Origin: Paraspadella gotoi
Lineage: Eukaryota > Chaetognatha
Length of the DNA: 64,000 nucleotides
Direction: 5' to 3'
Assembly (NCBI GenBank): GCA_051294375.1
Contig: CM119265.1
Span: forward strand, 22,774,591 to 22,838,590
Shown: positions 45,567 through 58,200 of the stretch, in pieces
Numbering within the stretch: the first letter of the stretch is position 1
Layout: each line of letters starts with the position of its first letter
Notes under the pieces: generated by a model
Told to the model about the DNA's origin: nothing
The model's database searches: none
Seen by the model: only the letters and a program-made list of their open reading frames with translations
Program-made: the position numbers and the translations under genes

Positions 45567-47540
45567 TCTCTCTCGTCCTCCTCTCTTTCTGCGTCTCGAT
45601 CACTGAAGCGGCCGAATTTTTCTCTTCTCTCTCATTTGTCCGACCAAATGTTTGGCCTCTGCGCAGTCCGGGGAGAACCGAAAACTTGGAACCAGCGCCG
45701 TAGAAAAAAAAAGTTTTATATCAACAAAAAATGTCGAAATAGATCAATAAAAAATGAAATATGCCAAACAAGATTGAATTGTTTTATAAAAAAACAACAA
45801 CTTTAAGGATCGATATAAAATATCTTGTGACCCACACAAACCCAAGCGCACACAAAATCAAAAAGGAAAAAAATATGCATGAAAAAACCAAAGAAAATTT
45901 TTTTTTTCCGACAAAAACTTTTCTCGTTTTCGTTTCCGAATTTTGCTTGATTGTGATTTTTTGACTTTGTAAAATTATTATGTAATATAAAGTCGATGGC
46001 TTCATATCATAAAACCGGGAATATATTTCTTTCGAATTACAAAACTCTTGGGCCAAAGCGATATTAATATTTACAAATGAAGATATTTTGAAAGTTAATT
46101 CGCGAAAATTTTTTAACAACAACAAACGACTTTTCGTTAATCAATTTATTTTCCTCCGCCTCACGAATTAACCATCATCCATTAGAGAGCGTAAAGGAAT
46201 CAATAAATACTAAATTACTATTTATCCTCACTTAGTCGTGAAAAGAGTCACGGTATGCTCACTTATCACTTATGATTAAATACGTCTGACATTCACAGCC
46301 TCTCACTGTTATTCCATTGAGTCTCGCCTCCGATTGAACTCTGCGACTCTCTCTCTCTCTCTCTCTCTCGTCCTCTCTCTCTCTCTCCTCCCTCTCTCTC
46401 TCCTCTCTCTCTCTCTTTCAATCTCTCTCTCTCTTTTGTCTCTTTTGCGTTTCACGGGTTGCCATTAAATCAAATCAGTTTTTCAGTAAATCGGATCCGC
46501 TTTGCTTTAACTAATCAATTCCTTCGACACTATCCTATCTCTCTCTCTCTCTCTCGTCTTCCTCTTCTCTCTCTCTCCTCTTCTCTCTCTGGTCTCCTCT
46601 CTCTCTCTCTCTCTCTAAGCCTCCTTTCACATTCTACCTCCCACATCCCAGGAACAAGGTCTTTCACACAGATTCACCCTCTCACCTCCGAACCTCACAG
46701 AACTATGTGATTCATCTCTCTCTCTCTTTCATTCGCATGTCTCACACGTCTGTTTGTCTGTCTGTCTGTCCATCTCTCTCTTTCCTAATCGATTTCTTTC
46801 CCCACCTCTCCCTTTCCACTCACGCGACAAAATCGTCGAAGGGAAAAAAGATTTAAAACTCGAATTTCGTTGGACATTAAATCGTTAGGGACGACGACGA
46901 CGACGACAACGAAGACGACGACGACGACGACGACGATTATGAGGACGATGGCGACGACGTTGATCTGAATTGAAATTGTTGTTTTCTTAATTTCTCTCCG
47001 CTAACAGTCGCTCTACCCTACTCACAACAATGTTCAGTATAGGTTCAATACTAGTTTTTTAGTTGTGGTTATTGTTGTTATTTTCCTTTCGTGTACATCG
47101 CGTAATATGTCTCCTTTTTTCTCTCTCATACATATTTTTCAAACTGATTCACAACTCTGTTTCGCGTCGGCGAAAAGACTTGTAAACAAAGTCGAAACAC
47201 GCCCCTTTAAGTTTTTTTTATAAAAAAATTGCGCTCGTCGTAATAATAAAAACCAGATTTCTCAAAACTCCTTTCTTTCGTCCAATCGCATTGCACTTTT
47301 CATAGGAATGGCATTTGCCATTTGCTATCTCCGCCGGACGGTAGTGGCGCAAGGGGGACGATCGATAATCCCCGGCGTCGAAAGATCGATGACGCCCGGG
47401 CGAATCGATACCGTTCATGTATGCAGCAATGCAGCGGCGCCGCGGAGCGGAGACGCGGCGACGCAGCGCTGGGTAAATGCGCGCGCGAGAGATCCTCGTG
47501 CGCCTCGCACGTAAATTCCGCCAATTTCGCGCTTCGATCG
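44650..47540. other. Gene-free, repeat-rich stretch
   Basis: CGT repeats (44728-44752), CT runs (45534-45563, 46347-46436, 46536-46617), ACG repeats (46890-46936). Nothing coding could be supported. Confidence 0.5.
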
Positions 47541-47542
47541 TG

Positions 47543-47544
47543 GT

Positions 47545-47589
<45 letters not shown>

Positions 47590-47590
47590 G
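47543..47590 (+). repeat. (CGT)n trinucleotide repeat
   Basis: About 14 CGT units in a CpG-rich segment (47330-47720) just before the 220-base gap. Both strands are open across it. A promoter-like CpG patch is possible but unproven. Confidence 0.8.
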
Positions 47591-47742
47591 ACGTCGAACC
47601 GTGACGAATGGCGTTGACCGAAATTCGATGACGACGATTTCCGGCAAAATTCGTCATTTATGGAGAGAGAGCGAGAACAGACTATCGGCCGAGGAGAGAG
47701 AGAGAACGAGAGAGGTGGGCGGGCCCGGAGTCATGAAATGAC

Positions 47743-49708
47743 NNNNNNNNNNNNNNNNNNNNNNNNNNNNNNNNNNNNNNNNNNNNNNNNNNNNNNNNNN
47801 NNNNNNNNNNNNNNNNNNNNNNNNNNNNNNNNNNNNNNNNNNNNNNNNNNNNNNNNNNNNNNNNNNNNNNNNNNNNNNNNNNNNNNNNNNNNNNNNNNNN
47901 NNNNNNNNNNNNNNNNNNNNNNNNNNNNNNNNNNNNNNNNNNNNNNNNNNNNNNNNNNNNNNACCCGAATCGTCCTTCGGTTTTTCGGTCATTTTTCCGC
48001 CAGTCGCCCCCCTACCTTTAGAGGGGGGAGAAGGAGCAAAGGAAGATATCAATCGGGTAACCCTGTAGGCTCGCTGCAACAGTATAGTATATACTACAAT
48101 AGTATATACCACAATTATTTACATACATTATACATTATACTCGCTATATTTCTTCATAGAGGAGAAGTGACGACGTTTTTTACTATACGAATTAGTATTC
48201 GTTAATTTTTATTATATATTTGATTCCTCTTAATTTTTCCGTGATAGAAACAAGCAGCAAAAAATAAATAGTCCTTGACGCTTAATTTATATTCGTAAGA
48301 ACTCCAGAGGAAGGAAAGAATCAAAAACCCTAATACAACTAATTCACCGGTCGTAATTCATCATCTTCATCGTCGTCGTCGTCGTCGTCGTCGGCGTCGT
48401 CTCTCTAAATTAGGAGGCGGAAACAATTGTAAGGAATTTACAAACTTTACGGNNNNNNNNNNNNNNNNNNNNNNNNNNNNNNNNNNNNNNNNNNNNNNNN
48501 NNNNNNNNNNNNNNNNNNNNNNNNNNNNNNNNNNNNNNNNNNNNNNNNNNNNNNNNNNNNNNNNNNNNNNNNNNNNNNNNNNNNNNNNNNNNNNNNNNNN
48601 NNNNNNNNNNNNNNNNNNNNNNNNNNNNNNNNNNNNNATAAAAAAATATCACAGGCACCAAAGAGAGGAAGAAAGACAGTGAAGCCTTACTTGAAGACCA
48701 AGAGGTGCACTGTTGATAAAAAAGGCTACATATNNNNNNNNNNNNNNNNNNNNNNNNNNNNNNNNNNNNNNNNNNNNNNNNNNNNNNNNNNNNNNNNNNN
48801 NNNNNNNNNNNNNNNNNNNNNNNNNNNNNNNNNNNNNNNNNNNNNNNNNNNNNNNNNNNNNNNNNNNNNNNNNNNNNNNNNNNNNNNNNNNNNNNNNNNN
48901 NNNNNNNNNNNNNNNNNNNNNNNNNNNNNNNNNNNNNNNNNNNNNNNNNNNNNNNNNNNNNNNNNNNNNNNNNNNNNNNNNNNNNNNNNNNNNNNNNNNN
49001 NNNNNNNNNNNNNNNNNNNNNNNNNNNNNNNNNNNNNNNNNNNNNNNNNNNNNNNNNNNNNNNNNNNNNNNNNNNNNNNNNNNNNNNNNNNNNNNNNNNN
49101 NNNNNNNNNNNNNNNNNNNNNNNNNNNNNNNNNNNNNNNNNNNNNNNNNNNNNNNNNNNNNNNNNNNNNNNNNNNNNNNNNNNNNNNNNNNNNNNNNNNN
49201 NNNNNNNNNNNNNNNNNNNNNNNNNNNNNNNNNNNNNNNNNNNNNNNNNNNNNNNNNNNNNNNNNNNNNNNNNNNNNNNNNNNNNNNNNNNNNNNNNNNN
49301 NNNNNNNNNNNNNNNNNNNNNNNNNNNNNNNNNNNNNNNNNNNNNNNNNNNNNNNNNNNNNNNNNNNNNNNNNNNNNNNNNNNNNNNNNNNNNNNNNNNN
49401 NNNNNNNNNNNNNNNNNNNNNNNNNNNNNNNNNNNNNNNNNNNNNNNNNNNNNNNNNNNNNNNNNNNNNNNNNNNNNNNNNNNNNNNNNNNNNNNNNNNN
49501 NNNNNNNNNNNNNNNNNNNNNNNNNNNNNNNNNNNNNNNNNNNNNNNNNNNNNNNNNNNNNNNNNNNNNNNNNNNNNNNNNNNNNNNNNNNNNNNNNNNN
49601 NNNNNNNNNNNNNNNNNNNNNNNNNNNNNNNNNNNNNNNNNNNNNNNNNNNNNNNNNNNNNNNNNNNNNNNNNNNNNNNNNNNNNNNNNNNNNNNNNNNN
49701 NNNNNNNN
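47743..49708. other. Assembly gaps
   Basis: N runs at 47743-47962, 48453-48637 and 48734-49708 with short sequenced islands between. Content unknown. The apparent long open frames here are N-filled. Confidence 0.98.
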
Positions 49709-49714
49709 CGCCGC

Positions 49715-51950
49715 CACCGCTACCGACTCTTCATACTACGTTTCTGCATACGTCCTACTTTCTCCTTTTCTGTTCTTCATCCACGACCCAAAACCACATT
49801 TCATTTTTTTTTTCAAATTTTCAATAAAAATTTCTGATAAATTTCGTTTATTTGATTTTGTTTAGAGAATTTTTGCAAAGAGTTTGCGTGAGTGAATTGT
49901 GGAATGCGCGAACTGTGAAGCTGGGGGCGCAAAAACTGGCGGATTAAAAAAAAAAAGCCATTAATGTTCGCTTCTGTTTAATGCTTATCGTTTGTGATTG
50001 TAGAGTGTAGAATGTAGACTGTACAGCAACGGGGGAATTTGTTGGTGGGGGTGCTTGATAAATGAAGGGAGGGGAAGGGATGTGCTTGGTAACGCAATTG
50101 AGAAGCGATAAGACAAGCATTGGCGCGGGATGGTGTAGAGGCATGATTGTAGTAATTTAATATGAATGAAAATAAATGAAAATAAAGTGTGGCTGAGATA
50201 GTTTGTGTGGATATCAGCGCATAGTGATGCGGTGTGATAATATTTCCAATTTTTTTGCTCTCGTGTCAGTGTTAATCTCCGACGCGAGACGATGGATGAA
50301 AACCGAAGCTCGTTGCGAACAACAACAACAACAACGAACAACGACGACGACGATAACGACGAGGCGGACCAAACCGGAAAAGATAATCGTCGTTGGGTAC
50401 AAATAAAGTGAAGAGAAATGAAAAACTTAACAAGTTTGAAGCAAACAATGTCGGATCGCCTACGATAATTAATTAATTAATTGATTAATAATTAATTAAT
50501 TATATAATAGATTATATTAATTAATTAATTAATGTATTAATTAATTAATAGATTAATATAATTTATATTCAGCTTGTCATAGTCGATGTCCTTAAAATGA
50601 GTCAGGACCAGTTATTAATGTTTTGTTACATTTTTATCAAAACAAACAATATCCTCTATTATCGAGCCCGGCGGGCATAAGCCCGTATCCTGGTCTAGGA
50701 TTTTTTTTTCGGTTTAGCTTTGGTCTCGAGGGCTTTTTTGTGCAATCATGGCTTCTGAAAAGTGTGGATATCATTAGGGAGTTGAATTTTTCACTATATG
50801 GCTTCTAATCATCAAGATCTTTAAAATTCTCATGCTTCATAATCAAAATATTCGGTATTTGTTTAGTTTTTATTTACCAAAAACAAAAACGTTTTAATTA
50901 TATGTCGCTCTCTTCTCTCTCGTCTTTTTCTCCGTCCACTGTTTCTTCTAAAAAAGAGTTCCGGCCTCTGCCAAGCGTCTGTCCAGCTTCTTTCTCTCTC
51001 TCTCTCTCTCTCTTCTCCTCTGCTCTTTTTTTTTTTTACAAAAATATTTTTTAGAATATAATGTGGGTTCACGTAATGTAAAAAACGTGCCGCGGAACAG
51101 GGCGCGAACCCGGGTCCTTTGGGTAGAGAATAGCTCACGTACCGTGCGCGCTCCATAAGTACTGACTTGATTCTCTTTAACGAGTACAAGGGCGCTGTAG
51201 AGCTTCCTCTGCTTCTCTCTCTTTTTAATTTTATATATCGCTCTTTCTCTTTCTCTTTTTCTCTGCAGGCGCTGTCTCTCCTCTCTCTTCTTTTTCTCTC
51301 CTCTCTCTCTGTCTCTGCTGTGCTCTCTTGTGTGTGTCTGTCCCTATCTGTCCATCTTTCTTGCGTGATCGTTTGTTTTTTGAAAAAATGTCTGATTATC
51401 TTTTTTCCTTTCTTAAAAACTTTTTATTATTGCGATTTATTCCCGCGCTTTTTTCAATAAAAATCCCATATTTTCATCCGACCGAGATTTTGTGGATTTA
51501 TTCTCTTCCTTTCTCTCTCTCCTCTCTCTCTCTCTCTTCCTCTCTATCTTCTTTCTTCTCTCTCGTCTTTCTCTGTCTTCGTCCATCTCCTTCCTCATAC
51601 AATTTATGACTATTCATCGACAGAATGGCATAGATCATGTCAATCCGGCTCACTATTACATCCAGAGTTAATGCTATTGCATCTATGATTCATCGATCAT
51701 ACATCTTATCTAATTGATGGCAATCATAGTATACTAACAGAACAGTACTCAATATGGATACGATTGATTCGTTTTCCGTTTTTTCTTATTTAGATAGTGC
51801 TCTGGCTCATCTTAGTTTAAGATTTTCTTTATTATTGTCGCCTCGTCTTCTCTCTCTCATGCTCTCTTTCAGTCTCCTCCTCTCTCTCTCCTGCACTCTT
51901 CTCGTTCTCTCTTCTCTCTCCTCTCTTCTTTTTATGCGAATAGACGACGA
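49715..51950. other. Gene-free, repeat-rich stretch
   Basis: TTAATTAA-rich tract at 50468-50565, a CT run near 50990-51015, and a tRNA-like but not foldable segment on the minus strand near 51075-51160 (GGTTCGCGCCC). Confidence 0.45.
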
Positions 51951-51984
51951 CCTTATGCTTTTAAGATTTTTTTAACTTGCATCA

Positions 51985-53025
51985 TTTTTCAACTGGCATC
52001 AATTTTTTAACTTGCATTCCGTCAACTTTATATCTGGCTTCTTCACCTCACTTCCCTACCGGCTCACAAAATTTTCATCTCACTATCTGTTCAGGGTTAA
52101 AATGAAATAAAAGATTCAAGTAAATGTGACTCATAATTTTTTCATTTGAAAGCTCCATTTCCACTTGTTACTTTTCCACTGAAACTTTATATCAAGCTTC
52201 GTTCATACGTTTTCCTACCCACTGACACAAAATTTCAAACTCAATCTACTCAGCCATTTATGATTTAATTGGAGTATTTTATTGGTTAAAATAAGTAAAA
52301 ACGAATTCTTTAGTTAAATTCGACTTATGTTTTTTTCCCATTTAAACTAATTTCCACTCACAACGATTCATCGAAATTTTATATCGCAGTCTTTATCACA
52401 CATTTCCCTAGTCCGACACAGCAAAATTTAATTCCAATCCAAACCAGGCCAATCACGATGTGTATTTAGGAGGCTTTTTGCTAAATGGACGGATGGACGG
52501 TTGATTTGACTAATTAATTATTATTGATTAATTTTTTACTAATTGATTAATTAACTGATTAATTATTTGATTTGCTATTAATACATCCTGCAGATACATT
52601 TAATATTAAGAAAGGAAAAAGAAGCATAATCAATGTAGTAAGACAGCAGAGGTTTTTTGTTTTTTTCCATTAAACTCATTTCCACTTGCAAACCTATTTC
52701 ATCGATAACTTGATTTCCTGTTCAATACCACACTTTCCTACCCACATACAAAATTCCAGGTTCAATCAGCCGCATCACTCATGAGCAATTGGTGTTCAAA
52801 TAGTGAATATATTTTTTTTGTTTTTTCATTTAAAACTCATTTCCACTCGGACGATTCATCGAAACTTTAATATCCAGCCAATCACACACTTACCTATCCA
52901 CACAACAAAATTTCATTTAAATCCATCCATCCAATCACGAGTAATTGTGTTTGTTTTGCTAAGGTGGGACGGACGGACGTGACGGACGGACGGACGGACG
53001 GACAGACAGACGGACGGACGGACAT
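51985..53025. repeat. Diverged ~170-200 bp tandem repeats ending in GGAC microsatellite
   Basis: Five related units begin with TTTCCACT or a variant (near 52010, 52158, 52350, 52678, 52846). Each continues to AACTTTATATC-like, CTACCCAC-like and ACAAAATTTCA-like text. A TAATTA-rich insert separates units 3 and 4. The last unit runs into (GGAC)n at 52966-53022; unit 3 also ends with a short GGACGGATGGACGG. Confidence 0.7.
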
Positions 53026-53029
53026 CATT

Positions 53030-53829
53030 TTTTTGCATAATTTATCATAATTCGATGTTCTGACATGAATATAAAGTGTTGCCCGACAATATTGAGGGGG
53101 GCGGAACCGACGACCGAAAAAGTGAGTTATAAAAAGTGAGTTATGAGTCGGCGATCTGCTGGAATAAAGACAGAATCCGACTAATAAAAAAAAGAAATAA
53201 AGAAAAAAAAACAACAAAAATTTCATCGAGAGTGTTTTTATCTGAGATCGAATAAAAAAAACGGGATGTGGTTAATGGAAAAAAAGTGAATTTTGGGAGG
53301 GAAACTCCTTTGCCCTTCTCATTCGAATTCAATTTCACATCAAATTCGTTTTAAATTTTTTTTTATTTTTCGCGGTCTTGAAAGAAGGAAAAAAAATAAT
53401 AAACTCTATTCTGAAGCTAAAATTTAAAAAAAATATCTAGAGAGAAATGGGAGACTATAATTATATAAGAATAATTATCTTGCCAACTGATCCGCTAAAA
53501 TTACTTCGAAAAAATCTTTTCTAATTTTATTGAGGAGATTCTTCGATTTATGCGCTTTGACATTGTGCCTGGGCAACGGATAATTTCATCTGGCAAAGAA
53601 GTTCTTTGACCCAAAGATCATTTCCAATTCGGTTCCATCTGCTAAATCTTCCTCGTTGCTAACGTTTCGTGCTTGTTTTTGTCTCATTGACTTTTCATCT
53701 TCCAGAAAAATCTCGTGACCAAATTTGGGGGAAAAAAAGATATTTTTTTCGGTTTTTTTTTTTCTTGGCATTATCCGAAGACCTTAGCTTTGGTTGTGTC
53801 CTTGGCTGCTTGGCATCATATTGAGAGAG

Positions 53830-53883
<54 letters not shown>

Positions 53884-54040
53884 GTTGCTTAGTAGTTACG
53901 TAAATTCGCTTGGGTCTGCATTTAAAGCAAATAAGTAATAAGTATACTAAATACGGACGCTAACGAGCCTTAACTCAGTTCATGAAATTCGTTCGCTTTC
54001 CATTTTAACTTCAAATTACTGTATTTCCTAGTCAGAGAAA

Positions 54041-54085
<45 letters not shown>

Positions 54086-55270
54086 AGAGAAGAGAGAGAG
54101 AGGAGAGAGAGAGAGAGAGGCGACTTTCCACAGAAGCATTTTTAATTTTTTTTAAAAATTCGTAAAAATATGTCGCCCGATTCGGGAAACCAAAATCTTT
54201 GAACTTTGATACTTTGACGAATTAATTTCGATTAAACTTTTTTATATTTTTATTTTCTTCTTTGATCGATGGAGACTGGAAAACCACAATAATCGTCTTT
54301 GAAACAAAAAATTGAGAAAAAAAAAAGAAAAAGAAAAGAAAAAACAGAATTTTGGGGGGAAATTTTTTCGAATCCAGTTAAGCGTCTCTCGACTCGGAAC
54401 TCAAATAGGCTTCCAACTTTCTTCTCTTTTTTTTATTCAAATCAGGTCCCAGAACACAAAATGGGCAAAATCAAATTGTTTTAACTCCCTGCAAACGAGG
54501 ATTTCCCCTTAATGTGATTGTGAAAAAAGGAAAAAAAAAGAAAGTCTGTTTTTTTTGTTTTGTTTTTTTTATGTTTTTTTTTTGCCGCTGTATTGATCGA
54601 GTACGATGCACACTGTGAGAAAATTGTTTAAAGTCCCAGTGTTTACTTACTTACTTGGAGCTCATGAGAAAGGTCAACGAGGTGAGTAATATTCACTGAT
54701 TCGCCTTATTGGGACAAACTAAACAAAATATAAGAAACTCAGATGTTGATTTTTTGAATTTTAAAAACGTCTTCGTAAAAAAACAAAAAAACAAAAAAAC
54801 AAAAAAACGCGAATTAAAAAAAAAAAGAAAAATAACAAAAAAACTGTAAACTTGCTTCTCTCTAACTGAAACTGAAAACAATATTTAATTAAAATAACAA
54901 TTCTACTGAGTATTAAAATAAAATTACAATTCATTTTCTTTTCACCCTTGATAACCTAAAATTATGACACTCCCTGTAAAAAAAAACCCTGAACCCTGGC
55001 CCTGGGAAAACCCCGCGAACCCTGGAAGCCCGGATGATAAACAAGTCGGAAAATTGGTGGACAAACAATTTTGTTCCGTTTCACTTGGTCGAACGAAAAA
55101 AAAAAATCGTCTTTCCTTTTTTTTTTCTATTATCCTCGTAAATCGCGATGATTCAGAAACCCTTTTCATTTTTATTTTATTTTATGTATCCCCTTAATTT
55201 ATATCCATCGATTCTACTTTGTTTCATTTCCGCTCGTTTTCAGACGTAAAAAAAAAAAAAATCTGTCGCA
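53030..55270. other. Gene-free stretch upstream of Ig gene
   Basis: GA microsatellites at 53826-53881 and 54041-54119. A donor-bounded open segment near 54629-54679 (ends VNE/GTGAGT) is a weak exon candidate. The rest is AT-rich. Confidence 0.4.
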
Positions 55271-55279
55271 CAACGCAAG

Positions 55280-58200
55280 ATGTCTCCGACTTTGCCTTTT
55301 GTTTCCTGCTTTCTTCTCCTCGCGTTTCCCCTGGTGGCACCGGAATTCATCGAGAGAGGATCGAAAACTCGATTCGTTTGTAAATCGCAAAAAGCAGAAT
55401 CCGGGGTGATGGTGAGTTAAAACTGATGGTGAGTTAAAACTGAAGAGATCGCTATGATGTACTAACTGAAGACCGTCAGCTTATACTTATCATACATTTA
55501 TAATTTTTCTTTTTCCTGGATAAGGTATTTTCCTTGAGCAAAATACTTTACAATACTTTATTACGAAACTGCATTAATCGCTTTTGTATCCTTTGAATGT
55601 CCTAAAAATTGTATCCCCCTACAGTACGAACCGATTTTGAAGCGAAACGACGATCATCACAAAGCGGATCCGGTCAACCTGTTCGTGGGTGAGTACAGTA
55701 GTTCTCTTTTAAAATCGTGAGAGATTTGTGAGATTTGTGAAAACTAATAACTAATAAGTGATAACTAATTTGATTCAGGTTCCAGCAAACGTCCCCTGGT
55801 CGATTCGGACTGGTCGGTCAACAAAACGAAGAACGAAACGACCGGGATCGAAACATTCTCGTATTATCTCGAGTAAGGCTGATTGGCAGGGCCCGCGTTG
55901 TTATAGTAGTTGTTTACGTTGTTGCTATTAATGTTTTATTCTATTTCAATTCGATTTGGGAAATGTCTTTTCAATTTGCAATACATCCTTCTAGTTTCAG
56001 CAACAGTTCAGTTCAATCCCTTGAAAGCGCTTTACATTTATTGGCGCAGCCGCTGGTTGTTTAGGTTGTTGCTATTACTGTTTTTGTTTTGGTATTGTAG
56101 TTATTGTTTTTGATGTTGATGTTGATGTAATTATGTTGCAGATACTGCAGACAAATACAAATAAAAAATCAAATTTTATCGTGTGTAAAAAAAACAAAAA
56201 AACAAATCAAATCAAGAAACAGCTCCCCTTCAAAAAAAAAAAAAAAAAATGTAAAAGAAAATAAGGAAAATAAGAAAAATAAGGAAAATAAGGAAAATAA
56301 GGAAAGAGGCCAAAAAGAAAGGATTTCGTCTCTTTCGCAGGAACGTGGACTTCGAGGATGCGGGAATCTACGTCTGCGACGATATCCACGAATTAAAGCG
56401 AAACCTCACCGTGTTGGGGGACAGAGTGGATTGCAAGGAGGCCGCCATAGAGACCAAGCAAGGTGATAACTGGACAATACAAGGAGAAATATAATAAGGG
56501 AATAAGACAATGAAAGAATAAACGAAAGACAAAATGAATGAATGAACGATTGAAGAAATTAATATATACTTAAATGAATGAAAGAATTAACAAATAGATA
56601 AATACGTAATACATACGAATAAATTAATTTAAAAAATAAATATTTCAGGCGACAAGATCGACACTTGGTGTGAACTTCCGGTCGATGGTCCAGACGAAGT
56701 CGACCTCGGGTGGTATCTCGACGACGAGAGAATGGAGGTAAGTGATCGGCGATCGATCGGTGATCACTGATCACTGACCAAGTGATTTTCATTTCCAGTC
56801 GAAGTTGAAAGAAGTGAAACCGGAAGACACGAGCGTCACGAGCATCTTGACAATCACCGTGAAACCCGAACTTCACGGGAAAACCATCCAATGCAGGTTT
56901 GACGGCGGAAGAGGCGACAGCGTGACTGAGCACGGGTCTTGGTCTTGGTCCAAAGATTTTGGACAAAAAGAAAAACTTACCAATGGGGGGATTTCTCGGG
57001 AAAAAATTCCTTATTCATTGATATTGTCGTGAAGTGAGTTGTAAGCTGCCGCTCTTAGGGATGACCGAAGAGGGATTTATACAAAGACGGACGCAATTAA
57101 AAGAAGTCAATCATTATTGGGTTAATTTTATTTTAAGTAAACTTGAAATACCAAATTTAAAAAACTAAATAAATGTTTTTTCGTGGTTTTGGGCGTTTTT
57201 TTTTTTCAGCTAAATGTGGTTTATGAAATATAATCCCCCCAAAAAAAGCTTCTACCCTAATTTTTTTGTTTTGTTTTTTCTATTCGCGAATTTTCGATTT
57301 TTTTTTTGCTTGATTTTCTTTCACTAACCCAGATCCAGTGGCAAGTAAGAAAAGGAGCTAGATGAACTGAGAGAGCAACTTTAGTCGCTTCTATTTGATC
57401 TTTTTTCCTCATTAGGTGTTTAAGGGTCAATTGGACCCTTTTGTACTTTATTGACTTTTTTTGACCGATATTTTTGGCATGGACTTTTGACGAAAGTAAT
57501 TTCTTTTTATTTTATTTAAATTTAAAACTATTAAAGATCTTTTTTTTTTCAAAAAATTATTTTTCTAGTTTTTTCCTTAGTCCCAGCGTCAGAGAAAGCA
57601 TGTTGGCCTTTCTAGTTTGTTGAGGAAATGCGCTTTCAAACTCATATGATTACTATAATATTTTTTTGAATGCTTACCTTAGTGGATAATTTTGGAATCA
57701 ATCATAAATTTTTTATCCAGCAACCTAGAAGGCTTGTAGAAATCGCTTGCACACATAATATTAAACATATATGTATAAAACTAAATCAGGGTCAAATTGT
57801 CCTAACCACAGATACTTGATGGACAAAAAAGCAATCTACACGTGCCCAGTCAATTTGGACGTCAAATATCCTGTACAGGTCAAAGGAAAAAGCAAGAGTG
57901 TCCTTAACGAAGACGAGGTTGAGGTTAGTTATCTATCTATCTATCTATATACCTGTCTATCTACGTATATTCTAACCTAATTGCTTGTTTCCCTAAATAT
58001 AGGCGGAGATCCACGTGATCGGAAATCCTTGGCCAGGAAAGAGTGAGATTAAAGTTGTGAGCGACGATATCATTCCCGCCAAAACGACGTTGGACGAGAT
58101 TGATCACGGACTCGGAGCAGAAGTGAGAAACTCACGAACTCAATTCTGAGACAAATTATTTCTCGTTTAGGAGAGAAAAAAAAACTTCTATTTGGGCTAT

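Noticed and set aside
47308-47720. CpG-rich segment with open frames on both strands
   Set aside because: Contains a CGT repeat and abuts a gap; no family motif or splice signal supports a gene.
48410-49837. Apparent 370-435 codon open frames
   Set aside because: Filled almost wholly by N bases.
51075-51160. Possible minus-strand tRNA gene
   Set aside because: A GGTTCGCGCCC B-box-like string exists but no cloverleaf with closing acceptor and anticodon stems could be drawn.
54964-55197. Pro-rich open frame beginning MTLPVKKNPEPWPW
   Set aside because: Runs into low-complexity Lys/Phe sequence, with no splice support or recognisable domain; likely upstream noncoding DNA of the Ig gene.
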